Made by a program: the position numbers and the translations under genes
Shown: positions 37,970 to 48,572 of the stretch, piece by piece
Numbering within the stretch: position 1 is the stretch's first letter
How the letters are laid out: every line of letters begins with the position of its first letter
Assembly (NCBI GenBank): GCA_015069695.1
Contig: JADCRZ010000001.1
Coordinates: 1 to 64,000, forward strand
DNA: 64,000 nt
Direction: 5' to 3'
Source: Williamsia sp.
GTDB taxonomy: Bacteria > Bacteroidota > Bacteroidia > Chitinophagales > Chitinophagaceae
Notes under the pieces: generated by a model
Database searches by the model: none
What the model was told of the DNA's origin: nothing
The model's input: the letters and a program-made list of their open reading frames with translations, nothing else

Positions 37970-39934
37970 ATGTATCTAAAAAGCAAGCATGTAGTCTATT
38001 TCATGCTGTTCTTGGGCTTGTCCGTCCGGCTCTTTGCCCAGGGCAAACCAGTGGAATTAACATCTCCGAATGGAGAGCTAAAAGTATCTATCAATCTTAG
38101 TGATAAGATATATTACACGGTTTCAGGCAATAAACAGGAACTTTTGACAAAGAACCACTTGGCACTGAACCTGAAAGGGGCTGTACTGGGCAATAATCCT
38201 GCGCTGGTATCGGTAAAGAAGACCAAGGGTGAAGAAGTAATAAAACCGTATGTATCCTTGAAATTTTCAACCGTAAAGAATAGTTACAACGACCTGCTGA
38301 TGACCTTCAAAGGGAATTATGCAGTGGAGTTCCGGGCATTCGATGATGGCATCGCCTACCGTTTTATAACAAGTATGAAAGGGGATGCAGCGGTCATGAG
38401 TGAGGACTTTTCTATAAATTTCCCGGATAACTATTTATTACATCTACAGCAGAGCAACAGCTTCAAAACCGCTTACGAGGAGCTTTATCAACACGTTGAA
38501 TCCACCAGCTGGAAGCAGACAGATAAGATGGCCAACCTGCCGGTTTTGATCGATACCAAAAAACAGTATAAAATATTAATCAGCGAGTCTGATCTTTCCG
38601 ATTACCCGGGCATGTTCCTTCAAGGTACTGGAAATAACGGTATGGAGGGCGTCTTTCCAAAAGCACCGCTCGAGTTTGGACCCGATGGAGATCGCAGCCA
38701 GAAAATTTTAACATCTGCCGATTACATCGCTAAAACTACTGGCACCCGCAATTTTCCGTGGCGCTATTTTGTGATCACCAAAAACGATAAACAGTTGCTG
38801 GAAAACACCATGACCTTGAAACTGGCGTCCAAGAGTGAGATTGCAGATCCGTCTTGGATAAAGCCGGGGCAGGCCAGCTGGGAATGGTGGAACGACGCTG
38901 CTCCTTTCGGACCTGATGTCAACTTTGTGTCGGGCTATAACCTCGAAACCTATAAATACTACATAGATTTCGCCTCGAGATTTGGGGTTAAATATATCGT
39001 GATGGACGAAGGCTGGGCTAAAAGCACCACCGATCCTTATACGCCAAATCCTAAAGTAGATGTGAAGGAGTTGATCCGGTATGGTAAAACAAAAGGAGTC
39101 GATATTATCCTTTGGCTGACCTGGTTAACCGTGCACAACAACATGGATGTGTTCAAAACCTTTCATGACTGGGGTATAAAAGGAGTTAAGATCGATTTCA
39201 TGAATCGCAGCGACCAGTGGATGGTCAACTATTATGAAAACGTTGTGAAAGAGGCGGCCAAATACCAGATCTTCGTCGATTTTCACGGTGCATTCAAACC
39301 CTCAGGCCTGGAATATAAATATCCCAACCTGATCTCGTACGAGGGGGTAAGAGGGTTGGAACAAATGGGTGGTTGTTATCCGGACAACAGCATCTATCTC
39401 CCCTTTATGCGAAATGCTGTTGGACCCATGGATTTTACCCCCGGGGCGATGATTGACATGCAGCCTGAGGTTTACAGGGCAGCACGGCCTAACGCAGCTG
39501 CAATAGGTACCCGGGTTAACCAGCTGGCTTTGTACGTGGTTTTCGAAAGCGGCATACAGATGCTGGCAGATAATCCTACATTGTATTACCGCAACCCGGA
39601 TTGTACGGAGTTTATCACCAGCGTACCAACTACCTGGGATGAAACCAAAGCGCTGGCGGCGGCTGCCGGCGAGGTCGTTGTAGTGGCTAAACGGAAAGGC
39701 GGCCAATGGTTTATTGGCGGGATAACCAACAACAGGGAAAAGACCAGAGAAATAGAATTAGACTTTGACTTTCTGGAAAATGGGAAGACCTATACCATGA
39801 CTTACTTTGAAGATGGCATAAATGCAAACAGGCAGGCAATGGATTACCGGAGAAAAACAGTACAGGTAAAAGCAGGAGACAAAATAACGATCAAGATGGC
39901 GAGGAACGGTGGCTGGGCAGCAGTGCTTAAATAA
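37970..39934 (+). CDS. Secreted GH97 glycoside hydrolase
   Basis: A 654-residue exported enzyme (leader MYLKSKHVVYFMLFLGLSVRLFAQ). The N-terminal beta-sandwich (about 25-270; SPNGELKVSINLSD), the (beta/alpha)8 barrel (about 280-550; YIVMDEGWAKS, GVKIDFMNRSDQWMVNYYE, MRNAVGPMDFTPG) and a C-terminal sandwich match GH97. The Asp at residue 409 in KIDF corresponds to the nucleophile of the retaining alpha-galactosidase branch; inverting alpha-glucosidases use a Glu elsewhere. Alpha-galactosidase is therefore the favoured activity. It precedes SusCD on the same strand. Confidence 0.88.
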   Translation: MYLKSKHVVYFMLFLGLSVRLFAQGKPVELTSPNGELKVSINLSDKIYYTVSGNKQELLTKNHLALNLKGAVLGNNPALVSVKKTKGEEVIKPYVSLKFSTVKNSYNDLLMTFKGNYAVEFRAFDDGIAYRFITSMKGDAAVMSEDFSINFPDNYLLHLQQSNSFKTAYEELYQHVESTSWKQTDKMANLPVLIDTKKQYKILISESDLSDYPGMFLQGTGNNGMEGVFPKAPLEFGPDGDRSQKILTSADYIAKTTGTRNFPWRYFVITKNDKQLLENTMTLKLASKSEIADPSWIKPGQASWEWWNDAAPFGPDVNFVSGYNLETYKYYIDFASRFGVKYIVMDEGWAKSTTDPYTPNPKVDVKELIRYGKTKGVDIILWLTWLTVHNNMDVFKTFHDWGIKGVKIDFMNRSDQWMVNYYENVVKEAAKYQIFVDFHGAFKPSGLEYKYPNLISYEGVRGLEQMGGCYPDNSIYLPFMRNAVGPMDFTPGAMIDMQPEVYRAARPNAAAIGTRVNQLALYVVFESGIQMLADNPTLYYRNPDCTEFITSVPTTWDETKALAAAAGEVVVVAKRKGGQWFIGGITNNREKTREIELDFDFLENGKTYTMTYFEDGINANRQAMDYRRKTVQVKAGDKITIKMARNGGWAAVLK

Positions 39935-40317
39935 AACTTGCTTTAAACAAAAGGACATATCTGTCTTGAAGAAATAAGTCACCTTCTTTTTCGTACGGTG
40001 GCCAACGCATTGTTGTGCCTTTCCTGTTTTGTTTGGCCGTTGTCAGATTATTTTGGTTATCATAACAAATCAGGCACACATATTTACTACCCGTTTTATA
40101 TTCTTTTCGCGGTGATCATTATTTGGATGGCGATAGCCGTCTTCTTGAGGCAGCAGGATCTATCCATTTTTTTCAGGGTTTGATCTCATCTGTCCTGCAA
40201 GCAGGATGCACCATAATTTATTTTTCTGCGGGAAGAGCAAACAGATTAAATTCATGGTCGATCGGGATGTTAATGCTGCCTGTATCGAAAACAAGCTTTA
40301 AAAATCACCAGAAACCA
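39935..40317. other. Gap between GH97 and SusC
   Basis: A GTG-initiated 61-codon frame at 39998-40183 encodes two hydrophobic stretches (FYILFAVIIIWMAIAVFL) and might be a small membrane protein or a relic. I see no promoter or terminator that I can defend. Confidence 0.3.
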
Positions 40318-43300
40318 ATGCTTATGACAAGTAAGAAATTTACGCTATTGCTGCTGGTTATGCTCTCAACCCTCTCCATGTATGCACAGGAAAATACAGG
40401 ATCGGTAAGAGGCGTGGTCAGGGACGCTAACGGAAATCCGCTTTCGGGCGTGAGTGTGCGGGCCCTTGGCACTTCCACCAACTCAGGCCCGGGTACGCAA
40501 ACAGATTCTTTGGGAGCTTTCAGTTTTCTGCGGCTGCCGGTGGGCCCCTACAGTTTTACATTCAGTATGGTCGGACTGCAAGCGCAGACCATGGGTGGCT
40601 ATTCGCTGAGGGCCGGTGAAACCACGACCGTAGATGTAACCATGAATGAGTTATCCCAATCGCTGGATCAGGTTACCGTTGTTGGATATGGCAGCCAGCG
40701 GAAACGCGACGTTACCACAGCAGTGGTGGGCATCAAAGCGAGGGACATGGAAAATCAACCGATCAACAACGTCGCGGAAGCCATGGTTGGAAAAATGACA
40801 GGTGTGCAGGTTGTTCAGGGCACCGGCCAGCCGGGAACGCCTTTGTCTATAAAGGTCAGAGGTGTAGGGACCATTACGGCAGGCACGGAACCCCTGTACG
40901 TAATCGATAATTTTCCTATCTCCGGCAACAATCTCAATACGCTGAATACATACGATATAGAATCGATAGAAGTCCTGAAAGACGCATCCTCGTCGGCGAT
41001 CTATGGATCCAGGGGATCGAATGGCGTGGTGATCATCACCACCAAGCAGGGTAAAAGAGGAAAACCCCTTGTAACAGCGAACTCGATGGTTGGGGTCCAA
41101 AGCGTCGCTCACAAGATCAACATGCTCGATGCTTACGGTTATGCATCGCTTGTTCAGGATGCAAGGAACAATGCTTATGCCGATCAGATGGTATCCAACA
41201 ACCTCCGGCGGCAGGCGCAGGGATTGGCGCCAATTAGTTTCTCCCTGACTGATGACAATGCGACAAGGCTTGTCAATACCGCCAACAATACAAACACGAT
41301 CATTCCGGTTGAAGTACTGCCCTATTTAAGCAAAACGGCCGGACTTGTCAATACCGACTGGCAGGATGCGATTTTCAGGAAAGCCCTGATCCAGGATCAT
41401 TCGGTTGCTGTTTCGGGTGGCTCGGAGAATTTGCGTTATTATACTTCTTTGGAGTACCTGAACCAGGATGGGATCATCATCAACAGCAATTTTCAACGCT
41501 ACGGTGCGCGCATCAACCTGGACGGCAACAGGGGCATCTTTAAATTCGGGATGAATTTCAACCCCACTGCCCTCAAAGAAAACAGGGTAAACAGCGATGG
41601 CACTTATGCCAGTCCGGACGGTGGCGGCGTGGTTTCATCGGCCTTGCACTATGCGCCTATCTGGCCTGTTTACAATCCCAACGGCTCCTATAGCTTTGCT
41701 GAAAACTCCTGGAACGGGGATGCTAAAACAACACTCGCCAACGGCACGGTCGTAAGCGGAAATAACCAGACCCAGGCCTGGAACCCGGTAGCGCTGGCCA
41801 TGATGCAAAAGTTTACGGTAAACTCCTTGCGCATGCTGGGAAATGTTTTCGCGGAAGCTGCCCTTACAAAAGAGCTTAAATACAGGATCACATTCGGCTA
41901 TGACCTGTTTAACTACCGTACAGATAAGTTCAGGCCATCCACCATTCCCTTGTCAAATACCGCAGGCAACCCGGAATCTGTTGCAACGGGTTCATCGGAA
42001 ACAGGCAATTCGCTGAACTGGCTGGTGGAACAAACCCTGAGCTACAATAAAAAGATCAATGACCACAGCTTCGCCTTGCTGGGCGGCTGGTCACTGCAAA
42101 AAGATGATGCAAAAAGCAATTATGCATTTGCCTCATCAGGATTTATCAGCAACCAGATCCCCACGCTGAATGCAGGCATTGTTACGGCTGGTAATTCACA
42201 GCAAAGCCAATGGACCCTGGCATCCGGTATCGCCCGGCTTCAGTATAATTACATGGGAAGGTACCTGCTCACCGCCTCCATGCGGGCTGACGGCTCATCC
42301 AAGTTTGGAAGCAACCACCGCTGGGGCTATTTCCCGTCTGTATCTGCAGGATGGAGGTTGTCTGACGAGTCATTCTTTCAAAATTCCAATCTTGTTTCAG
42401 ACCTGAAGCTCAGGGCCAGCTACGGCCTTACAGGGAACTTTAAGATCCCCAACTATGGCGCGCTGGGTTCCCTGTCGTACTACGCTTATGTATTCGGTGG
42501 AAGCACACCGGGCTCGGTGAACGGTGCGGCACCAAGCAGCCAGCCCAATCCTGACCTGAGCTGGGAGACAACAGCGCAGGTGAATATAGGCGTAGATGGC
42601 GGGTTGTTCGGAAACAGGGTGACCTTCTCCGTTGATTATTACAACAGCAACACCACCGACCTGCTGCTGAATGTTCCCGTACCGCTTTCAACCGGATTCA
42701 GTACGGAGCTGGTGAATATAGGAAAAGTAAACAACCAGGGATTTGAACTGAACCTAGGCACGCAACAACGGTTCGGCGGGGTAACCTGGAATGCATCGGC
42801 CAACTTTTCTACCAACAAAAACAAGGTCATAGAACTGGGGCCCGGCAACGCCGATATCATCAACACAGGTTCCGTTGCCAACGCTTATTTTATCACCAGG
42901 GTTGGTGAGCCGATCGGTTCTTATTTCTTGCCAAAACAGCTGGGTGTATTTAAAACACAGGCGGAAGTAAATGCCTATCCGCATTTTATTGATGCTGCAG
43001 GCAACTATGACCTGGCAACGTCCAAACCCGGTGATTTCAAGTTCCTCGATGCAGATGGCGATAAAACGATTGATCTTACCAAAGACCGCGTGATCATTGG
43101 AAGCTATCAACCGAAATTTACGGTCGGTTTTGCCACTGATTTTGCGTGGAAGGGCTTTGATCTGTCTGCTTCCCTGCAGGGCGTATACGGAAACAAGATC
43201 CTCAATCTTTCCCGCCGGTACTTTTACAACCACGAAGGAAACATGAACAATTATGCCGGGGCGGTGAACCGGTGGAAATCTGAATCAGATCCGGGCAGCG

Positions 43301-43614
43301 GTGAAAATGTGCGGGCCAACAGGGTGGGCAAAGGGCAGAACGGCATTACCTCCTCCTGGCATGTGGAAGACGGAAGTTATCTGAGGATCAGGAACATTAC
43401 AGCCGGTTACTCCCTGAAAGGTAATATACTGCAAAGTGCAGGACTGAACAAGGCCAGGCTTTATATCAGCATACAAAACCCATTCACTTTCACGAAGTAC
43501 GAAGGGTATAATCCTGAAGTATCCAACCGGACCGCTACAACCACCAATGGTGAAGATTACGGTGTTTACCCAACTTCAAAAACTATTTCCGCAGGCATCA
43601 ACGTGACCTTATAA
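40318..43614 (+). CDS. SusC/RagA-family TonB-dependent transporter
   Basis: A 1098-residue outer-membrane transporter. After the leader (ending MYAQ) comes a carboxypeptidase-like domain (about 25-105; GVVRDANGNPLSGVSV), a plug domain with VTVVGYGSQRKRD, the KVRGVGTITAGTEPLYVID region and VLKDASSSAIYGSRGSNGVV, then a 22-strand barrel ending INVTL. It imports oligosaccharides with the SusD partner encoded 11 bp downstream, powered by TonB. I chose ATG 40318; 40324 is equally possible. The codons upstream to 40123 lack leader character. It probably takes up galactosides given the GH97 neighbour. Confidence 0.95.
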   Translation: MLMTSKKFTLLLLVMLSTLSMYAQENTGSVRGVVRDANGNPLSGVSVRALGTSTNSGPGTQTDSLGAFSFLRLPVGPYSFTFSMVGLQAQTMGGYSLRAGETTTVDVTMNELSQSLDQVTVVGYGSQRKRDVTTAVVGIKARDMENQPINNVAEAMVGKMTGVQVVQGTGQPGTPLSIKVRGVGTITAGTEPLYVIDNFPISGNNLNTLNTYDIESIEVLKDASSSAIYGSRGSNGVVIITTKQGKRGKPLVTANSMVGVQSVAHKINMLDAYGYASLVQDARNNAYADQMVSNNLRRQAQGLAPISFSLTDDNATRLVNTANNTNTIIPVEVLPYLSKTAGLVNTDWQDAIFRKALIQDHSVAVSGGSENLRYYTSLEYLNQDGIIINSNFQRYGARINLDGNRGIFKFGMNFNPTALKENRVNSDGTYASPDGGGVVSSALHYAPIWPVYNPNGSYSFAENSWNGDAKTTLANGTVVSGNNQTQAWNPVALAMMQKFTVNSLRMLGNVFAEAALTKELKYRITFGYDLFNYRTDKFRPSTIPLSNTAGNPESVATGSSETGNSLNWLVEQTLSYNKKINDHSFALLGGWSLQKDDAKSNYAFASSGFISNQIPTLNAGIVTAGNSQQSQWTLASGIARLQYNYMGRYLLTASMRADGSSKFGSNHRWGYFPSVSAGWRLSDESFFQNSNLVSDLKLRASYGLTGNFKIPNYGALGSLSYYAYVFGGSTPGSVNGAAPSSQPNPDLSWETTAQVNIGVDGGLFGNRVTFSVDYYNSNTTDLLLNVPVPLSTGFSTELVNIGKVNNQGFELNLGTQQRFGGVTWNASANFSTNKNKVIELGPGNADIINTGSVANAYFITRVGEPIGSYFLPKQLGVFKTQAEVNAYPHFIDAAGNYDLATSKPGDFKFLDADGDKTIDLTKDRVIIGSYQPKFTVGFATDFAWKGFDLSASLQGVYGNKILNLSRRYFYNHEGNMNNYAGAVNRWKSESDPGSGENVRANRVGKGQNGITSSWHVEDGSYLRIRNITAGYSLKGNILQSAGLNKARLYISIQNPFTFTKYEGYNPEVSNRTATTTNGEDYGVYPTSKTISAGINVTL

Positions 43615-43625
43615 ATCCCCTCGCA

Positions 43626-44999
43626 ATGAAAAATTACAAACGCTATATATTGTTTTTTACGGTCTCGGCTATCATGTCGGGCTCATGCAAAAAATTCCTG
43701 GACTTAAAGCCCATTGATTCGCCGACGGAAGATAATTTTTACGTAGACGAAAAAGGTTTGCAGGGTGGATTGACCAGCTGTTACGACGCACTGCAGGACA
43801 ATGGCCTGTATGGAAATATCCTGCTTTCGCTTACCGAGATCCGGAGCGATAACATGGAAGACAATGACCAGGGTGCCAGCGGCGGGGTGCGTTACCAGAT
43901 AGAGTCTTTTGCAGAAAGGCCGGACAATACGCTGGTAACAGAATCATGGCTTGCCCATTTCAGGGCTATCTACCGCAGCAATGTGATCTTGAAAAGAGCA
44001 CCTGAAATAGCCATGGACTCCACGAGAAAGAATCAGATCATCGGGGAAGCATCCTTTCTCCGGGCCCTCAATTATTTCAATGCCACCAGGCTGTGGGGCA
44101 AGCTTCCGCTCATCACAACACCACAACCCAGTGCCGAAGCAAGAAGCAATACAAGGGCAGATACCGCAGCCGTCTATGGCCAGATCATCTCGGACCTTGC
44201 GATTGCTATCAATAATTTACCCACAAGCTGGCCTGATGCGCAGCGCGGCAAGGCCACCAGCTATGCAGCGAGAGGACTGCTGGCAAAAGTTTACCTGTAC
44301 CAGAAAAAGTATGATCTGGCCGTGTCTGTTCTGCAACCGCTGGTAACTGCTATCAATGCCGGTACGGTCGTTGGCCTGGTGCCGCAACCCGGCACGTTTC
44401 CAAATGCAATGAAGACCAGCAGGGATATCCTGTTTTCCGCCCGGTTTCTTTTGGGCGGCATCGGTGAATCGGCCAATCAAAACAACCGTTTCAGAAATGT
44501 AGGCGGCAACAATGCTATTATTATGCCCCAATCCTTGTTTGAGGCGGGCGATAACAGAAAGGCCCTGGTTGCTCCCACAAGCGCAGGCGGGGAAAGGCCG
44601 GGTAAATACAACGGTACGCAGGTGAACAATGAGACGAGCATGGACATACCGGTTGTTCGCTGCGCCGAAGCCATGCTGATCTATGCCGAAGCCCTGAATG
44701 AAATCAGCTATCCGAACACCACTGCATTTGCCGCCCTCAATGCAGTACGGACGAACGCCGGCATTGCGGCGCTTACAACGGCTACGCTCACGAGCCAGGC
44801 CGGTTTCCGCGCTGCCGTATACCAGGAGCGGAGGCTTGAGCTTGCATTGGAATGTGACCGCTGGTTTGACATTGTTCGCACAGGCCGGATGCCCGCCATA
44901 TTCCCCTTGGTAAGTGCTTTTAGAAAAGTGTACCCGGTTCCGCAAACAGAAATACAAAATATCACCAATAAGTCAGGGTGGCAAAATGAGGGGTACTAA
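43626..44999 (+). CDS. SusD/RagB-family glycan-binding lipoprotein
   Basis: A 457-residue outer-membrane lipoprotein (lipobox SGSC, mature N-terminus CKKFLDLKPIDSPTEDNF). It shows the SusD helices with LRALNYFNATRLWGKLPLI and ERRLELALECDRWFDIVRTG, and the C-terminal signature VYPVPQTEIQNI...WQNEGY. It caps the SusC transporter and captures glycans at the cell surface. The 11-bp spacing shows one operon with SusC. The dispersed element (copy B) follows 28 bp after the stop codon. Confidence 0.95.
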   Translation: MKNYKRYILFFTVSAIMSGSCKKFLDLKPIDSPTEDNFYVDEKGLQGGLTSCYDALQDNGLYGNILLSLTEIRSDNMEDNDQGASGGVRYQIESFAERPDNTLVTESWLAHFRAIYRSNVILKRAPEIAMDSTRKNQIIGEASFLRALNYFNATRLWGKLPLITTPQPSAEARSNTRADTAAVYGQIISDLAIAINNLPTSWPDAQRGKATSYAARGLLAKVYLYQKKYDLAVSVLQPLVTAINAGTVVGLVPQPGTFPNAMKTSRDILFSARFLLGGIGESANQNNRFRNVGGNNAIIMPQSLFEAGDNRKALVAPTSAGGERPGKYNGTQVNNETSMDIPVVRCAEAMLIYAEALNEISYPNTTAFAALNAVRTNAGIAALTTATLTSQAGFRAAVYQERRLELALECDRWFDIVRTGRMPAIFPLVSAFRKVYPVPQTEIQNITNKSGWQNEGY

Positions 45000-45436
45000 G
45001 GTTCAGCTCCATACCAAAACATGGCTTATATCCAATTGAATGAGCTGGTATGGCATGCATCGTAGACCCACCCCTGCCTTCATGTGTTTTACGTTTGCAT
45101 GTCATTTACCCCCTTCTCAACACTGCACACCACCAAATTCAAATCGGTATTATACCGGAGCTCATACTTTTGTGAACCAGTATGGGTTGTCGTGAAAATG
45201 AGACGAGCCAGAAGCTTCTATAAGCGAACATATATGTATCAAAAACAAACATGTTCTTACCTTAAAGTATCTGTTACCGGCTGACTATCAATTGATTTTA
45301 TTCTGGCATTGTTCTATGTAGGAATAGAATGATTCGGTGTGCCTGCTACAGAATAGTTGCTGAAACAACAATTGTTTGTTCCAGGTATTTAGGTGGACAA
45401 AACAGGCATCCTACTTACAACTCATCACTCATCCTT
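45000..45436. other. Gap after SusD with element copy B
   Basis: It contains copy B of the dispersed element (45028-45150) and about 285 bp upstream of the permease gene with no supported gene. A near-perfect palindrome, AACAACAATTGTTTGTT, lies at about 45364-45380 and could be an operator. Confidence 0.4.
45028..45150 (+). repeat. Dispersed element, full copy B (123 bp)
   Basis: It runs from ATATCCAATTGAATGAGC to AAATTCAAATCGGTAT with the GCATCGTAGACCCACCCCTG core. It is nearly identical to copy C through the first 60 bp. It lies 28 bp past the SusD stop codon. Confidence 0.92.
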
Positions 45437-47788
45437 ATGCTGAAAAATTATTTCAAAACAGCCTGGAGGAACCTTTGGAGGAACAAAGGTTTTTCAATCA
45501 CGAATATTCTTGGCTTAACCACCGGCATCGCATGTACGATGATTATTTTATTGTGGGTGCATGATGAGCTTACATATGACCAATTTCATAAGAACTATGG
45601 TAATATTTACCAGGTTATTGCCAACCGTGATTTTAATAACCAGGTATTTACAGACAGGAGCATGGCCATGCCATTCGCCAGTGCACTCCAAAACAGTTCA
45701 CCCCAGATAAAGGATGCTGTTGTAACTACCTACCGGCAACAAAACTTACTAAGCTATAACAACAATAAAATAAAGAAATACGGCTATATAGTAAGCGATC
45801 GCTTTTTTCATGTTTTCTCATGGCAGTTTGTAAAAGGCAATGCATCCACAGCCCTGAAAGATCCGAACTCCATTGTACTTACAGAAGATGCTGCCAAAGC
45901 TTTCTTTGGCAATTCAGATCCCATCGACAAAGTGCTTACAATTGATAATACCAGAAGTGCGAAAGTTACTGCCGTTGTAAAGCATGCACCAGGTAATTCT
46001 ACTTTCCAGTTTGACTGGATAACGCCTTTTAACTACAACGATCCCGGTACGAAAAATTCCATGAATGAATGGATCAATTCGTCGTGGAATGTGTTTCTAC
46101 AAACGGCACCCTATGCTGATACAGCTGCATTGAATAAGACCGTCACCGGCGTAAAAAGGTCGCATGGGAATGATGAGATCAGCAGCTATTTCGTTTTCCC
46201 GATGAGCCGCTGGCATTTGTACAACGATTTTGAGAACGGAAAAAATTCCGGAGGTATGATAGAATATGTGCGGTTGTTTTCAATTATTGCCGTGATCGTT
46301 TTGCTGATAGCCTGTATTAACTTCATGAATCTATCTACAGCAAGAAGTGAGAAACGAGCCAAAGAAGTGGGGATCCGAAAAACCCTTGGCTCCGATAGAA
46401 AGCAGTTGCTGACACAGTTCTTTTGTGAGTCATTTATCTTGACAATGATTGCTTTTGTTCTGGCCGTTCTGGCCGTCGCTTTGTTGCTGCCATCGTTCAA
46501 TTCAATGACTGATAAGCAACTTTCGCTGCACATAGCGCAGCCATTATTCTGGATAATTTCCATGAGCATTGTTTTATTTACAGCCTTTGTTGCGGGTAGT
46601 TATCCTGCTTTGTATCTTTCTTCATTGAATCCCGTAAAAATTCTAAAAGGAACCATTGTTGCCAGCAAAAAAACAGTTTTGCCAAGGCATATACTCGTTA
46701 CTGCCCAGTTTGTTACTTCTATTCTGCTTGTATCTGCCACCATCATCGTTTACCAGCAGATAAAGCATGTACAGGACAGGGACATGGGCTATAATCCCCG
46801 TGGCCTTGTTATGATTCCTTCCACACCGGACACAGATAAGAATTTCGCTGCGCTGAAGAATGAATTGCTCGGATCCGGCATTATTACAGATGTCACCAGA
46901 ACATCATCACCCATTACAGAAGTTTGGTGGAATACAGGTGCGCCGGATTATGATGGTAAGCCTGCAAATTCACAAATCATCATGGGTGGTTTATCTGTAG
47001 ATGTCGATTTTGCAAAGACCATGCATGTAAAGATGCTACAGGGGCATGACTTTGCGGGCACGCCCGCAGATTCAAGTTCGATGCTGCTGAACAAAGCTGC
47101 GGTTGATGCTATGAAATTGAAAAATCCGGTTGGCTTGCAGATGCGCTATGGAAGAACGTATACGGTAATTGGCGTTACAGACAACGTAATTATGACGTCA
47201 CCATTTGAACCGGCCTACCCCATGCTGATGGTGTACGAGGGAAATAACTCTTCCATGAATAATATGCGGATCAAAAGCGGCGTATCTGTACAAAAAGCAA
47301 TCACTTTTTTAGAGGGGGTGTTTAAAAAGTATAATCCTTCAGTCCCATTTGAATACCAGTTTGTAGACCAGGAGTTTCAAAAGAAATTTATAACAGAAGA
47401 ACTGATCAGCAAGCTGACCAATATTTTTTCTGCACTGGCAATATTTATCTGTTGCCTTGGTTTGGCAGGATTGGCATCATTTACGATTGAGAAGCGCTTC
47501 CGTGAAATTGGTGTGCGCAAGGTGTTAGGGGCCAGTGTGCAGCAGTTGCTCATGCTGATATCCAAAGAGTTCCTGAAACTGGTTGTAATTGCCTTTGTAA
47601 TCGCTGTGCCGCTTACTTTCTGGCTGATGAATGGCTGGCTTCAAAATTATAAATATCGCATCAGCATCAATAGCTGGTTGTTTGTTATGGTAGGTATTGC
47701 CATGTTTGCCCTGGCATTGATTGTTGTGAGTTTAAACACCATCAAAGCAGCCATGAGCAATCCGGTGAAGAGCTTGAGAACAGCGTAA
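45437..47788 (+). CDS. FtsX-type ABC transporter permease (MacB-like)
   Basis: A 783-residue permease with the orphan double-FtsX layout common in Bacteroidota: a first helix after MLKNYFKTAWRNLWRNKGFS, a MacB-like periplasmic domain (about 50-240), a three-helix FtsX bundle (about 280-420; RSEKRAKEVGIRKTLGSDRK), a second periplasmic domain and a second FtsX bundle (about 660-780; FREIGVRKVLGASVQQLLML). No ATPase gene is adjacent. It probably exports or moves lipid, peptide or drug-like substrates with an ATPase encoded elsewhere. The ATG at 45437 gives the standard family N-terminus. A terminator follows at 47844. Confidence 0.9.
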   Translation: MLKNYFKTAWRNLWRNKGFSITNILGLTTGIACTMIILLWVHDELTYDQFHKNYGNIYQVIANRDFNNQVFTDRSMAMPFASALQNSSPQIKDAVVTTYRQQNLLSYNNNKIKKYGYIVSDRFFHVFSWQFVKGNASTALKDPNSIVLTEDAAKAFFGNSDPIDKVLTIDNTRSAKVTAVVKHAPGNSTFQFDWITPFNYNDPGTKNSMNEWINSSWNVFLQTAPYADTAALNKTVTGVKRSHGNDEISSYFVFPMSRWHLYNDFENGKNSGGMIEYVRLFSIIAVIVLLIACINFMNLSTARSEKRAKEVGIRKTLGSDRKQLLTQFFCESFILTMIAFVLAVLAVALLLPSFNSMTDKQLSLHIAQPLFWIISMSIVLFTAFVAGSYPALYLSSLNPVKILKGTIVASKKTVLPRHILVTAQFVTSILLVSATIIVYQQIKHVQDRDMGYNPRGLVMIPSTPDTDKNFAALKNELLGSGIITDVTRTSSPITEVWWNTGAPDYDGKPANSQIIMGGLSVDVDFAKTMHVKMLQGHDFAGTPADSSSMLLNKAAVDAMKLKNPVGLQMRYGRTYTVIGVTDNVIMTSPFEPAYPMLMVYEGNNSSMNNMRIKSGVSVQKAITFLEGVFKKYNPSVPFEYQFVDQEFQKKFITEELISKLTNIFSALAIFICCLGLAGLASFTIEKRFREIGVRKVLGASVQQLLMLISKEFLKLVVIAFVIAVPLTFWLMNGWLQNYKYRISINSWLFVMVGIAMFALALIVVSLNTIKAAMSNPVKSLRTA

Positions 47789-47843
47789 ACCATGTTGCCC
47801 GAAAGGATCGGGCGACAGATTGATATAGGCACTTTCCCCACCC

Positions 47844-47873
47844 AGCCTGCTGTAAGCAGGCTTTGATTCTTTT
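47844..47873 (+). terminator. Terminator of the permease gene
   Basis: AGCCTGCT (47844-47851) and AGCAGGCT (47855-47862) form a perfect 8-bp stem followed by TTGATTCTTTT. Confidence 0.7.
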
Positions 47874-48572
47874 CGTGCTGGTACATCGTTAAAGTAAATA
47901 CGTGCGAAACAGGCTCAATTCCCAAAAGAAATAGATAACATGAAAACTAAGGCGGGATAGAAACATACCGGACACGAGCGATGGTGGTCCGCAGTGAAAG
48001 AGAAATGCGTCGTTTCATAGGATTAGGATCAAAAAGGGTACATAGTAGAATCATCAAGCCTCATGCCGGAAATTTACTGAAGGCTGCAGAAACATCTCCA
48101 CGGAATTTTACTGCAAAAAGTGTAAAGCACACACATGAGTTGTGGAATTTGCTGTACAAGCAATAGCTGTCATTGAGCTGGCCAAGAAAATACGGGAGAT
48201 TTACTTTGGCAGAAGCACCGATCGGGTCATAAGTGTTTTCTTTTATGGCTTGCATGGGATTTTTGTTTGATGTCTTTTTGAGTCCCAGGTTTCACATGGT
48301 AATAAAATGGAAGCTGGACGAAAACAGATACTGCCATAACCCTAAATTCAATTTGGTATTAGCGCAAAATCCGGATGAGAGCAAGACAATCCCAGCGGTA
48401 AAACATGTAATTGGCTTTAGCGAATATGATGCGGAAGCAAAGGGGTAAATTTTGAGAGAGTGGCTATCTTTAACCTCCCCCATGAAAAATAGTCGTTGTG
48501 GGTCGTATGCGGCTAAATGCACTTGCACTATATTGCTTGTCCGAAACCCGTGATCTTAGAAAGAATCTGCCA
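47874..48572. other. Remnant-like gap upstream of the cobalamin-binding-like gene
   Basis: About 700 bp without an assignable gene. Short open frames (47981-48166 and 48233-48448) have no recognisable family. An isolated end of the dispersed element (AAATTCAATTTGGTAT) is at 48344-48359. I looked for a cobalamin riboswitch before the next gene and did not find its conserved boxes. Confidence 0.4.
48344..48359 (+). repeat. Isolated right end of the dispersed element
   Basis: CTAAATTCAATTTGGTATTA (48342-48361) is identical to 59918-59937 and resembles the right end of the 122-bp element. The remainder of the element is absent. Confidence 0.45.

Noticed and set aside
44217-44957. 246-codon frame opposite SusD
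   Set aside because: It is antisense to a clear SusD gene with all family signatures.
48400-48572. Possible cobalamin riboswitch before the BtuF-like gene
   Set aside because: I looked for the conserved B12-box and the flanking helices and found neither.
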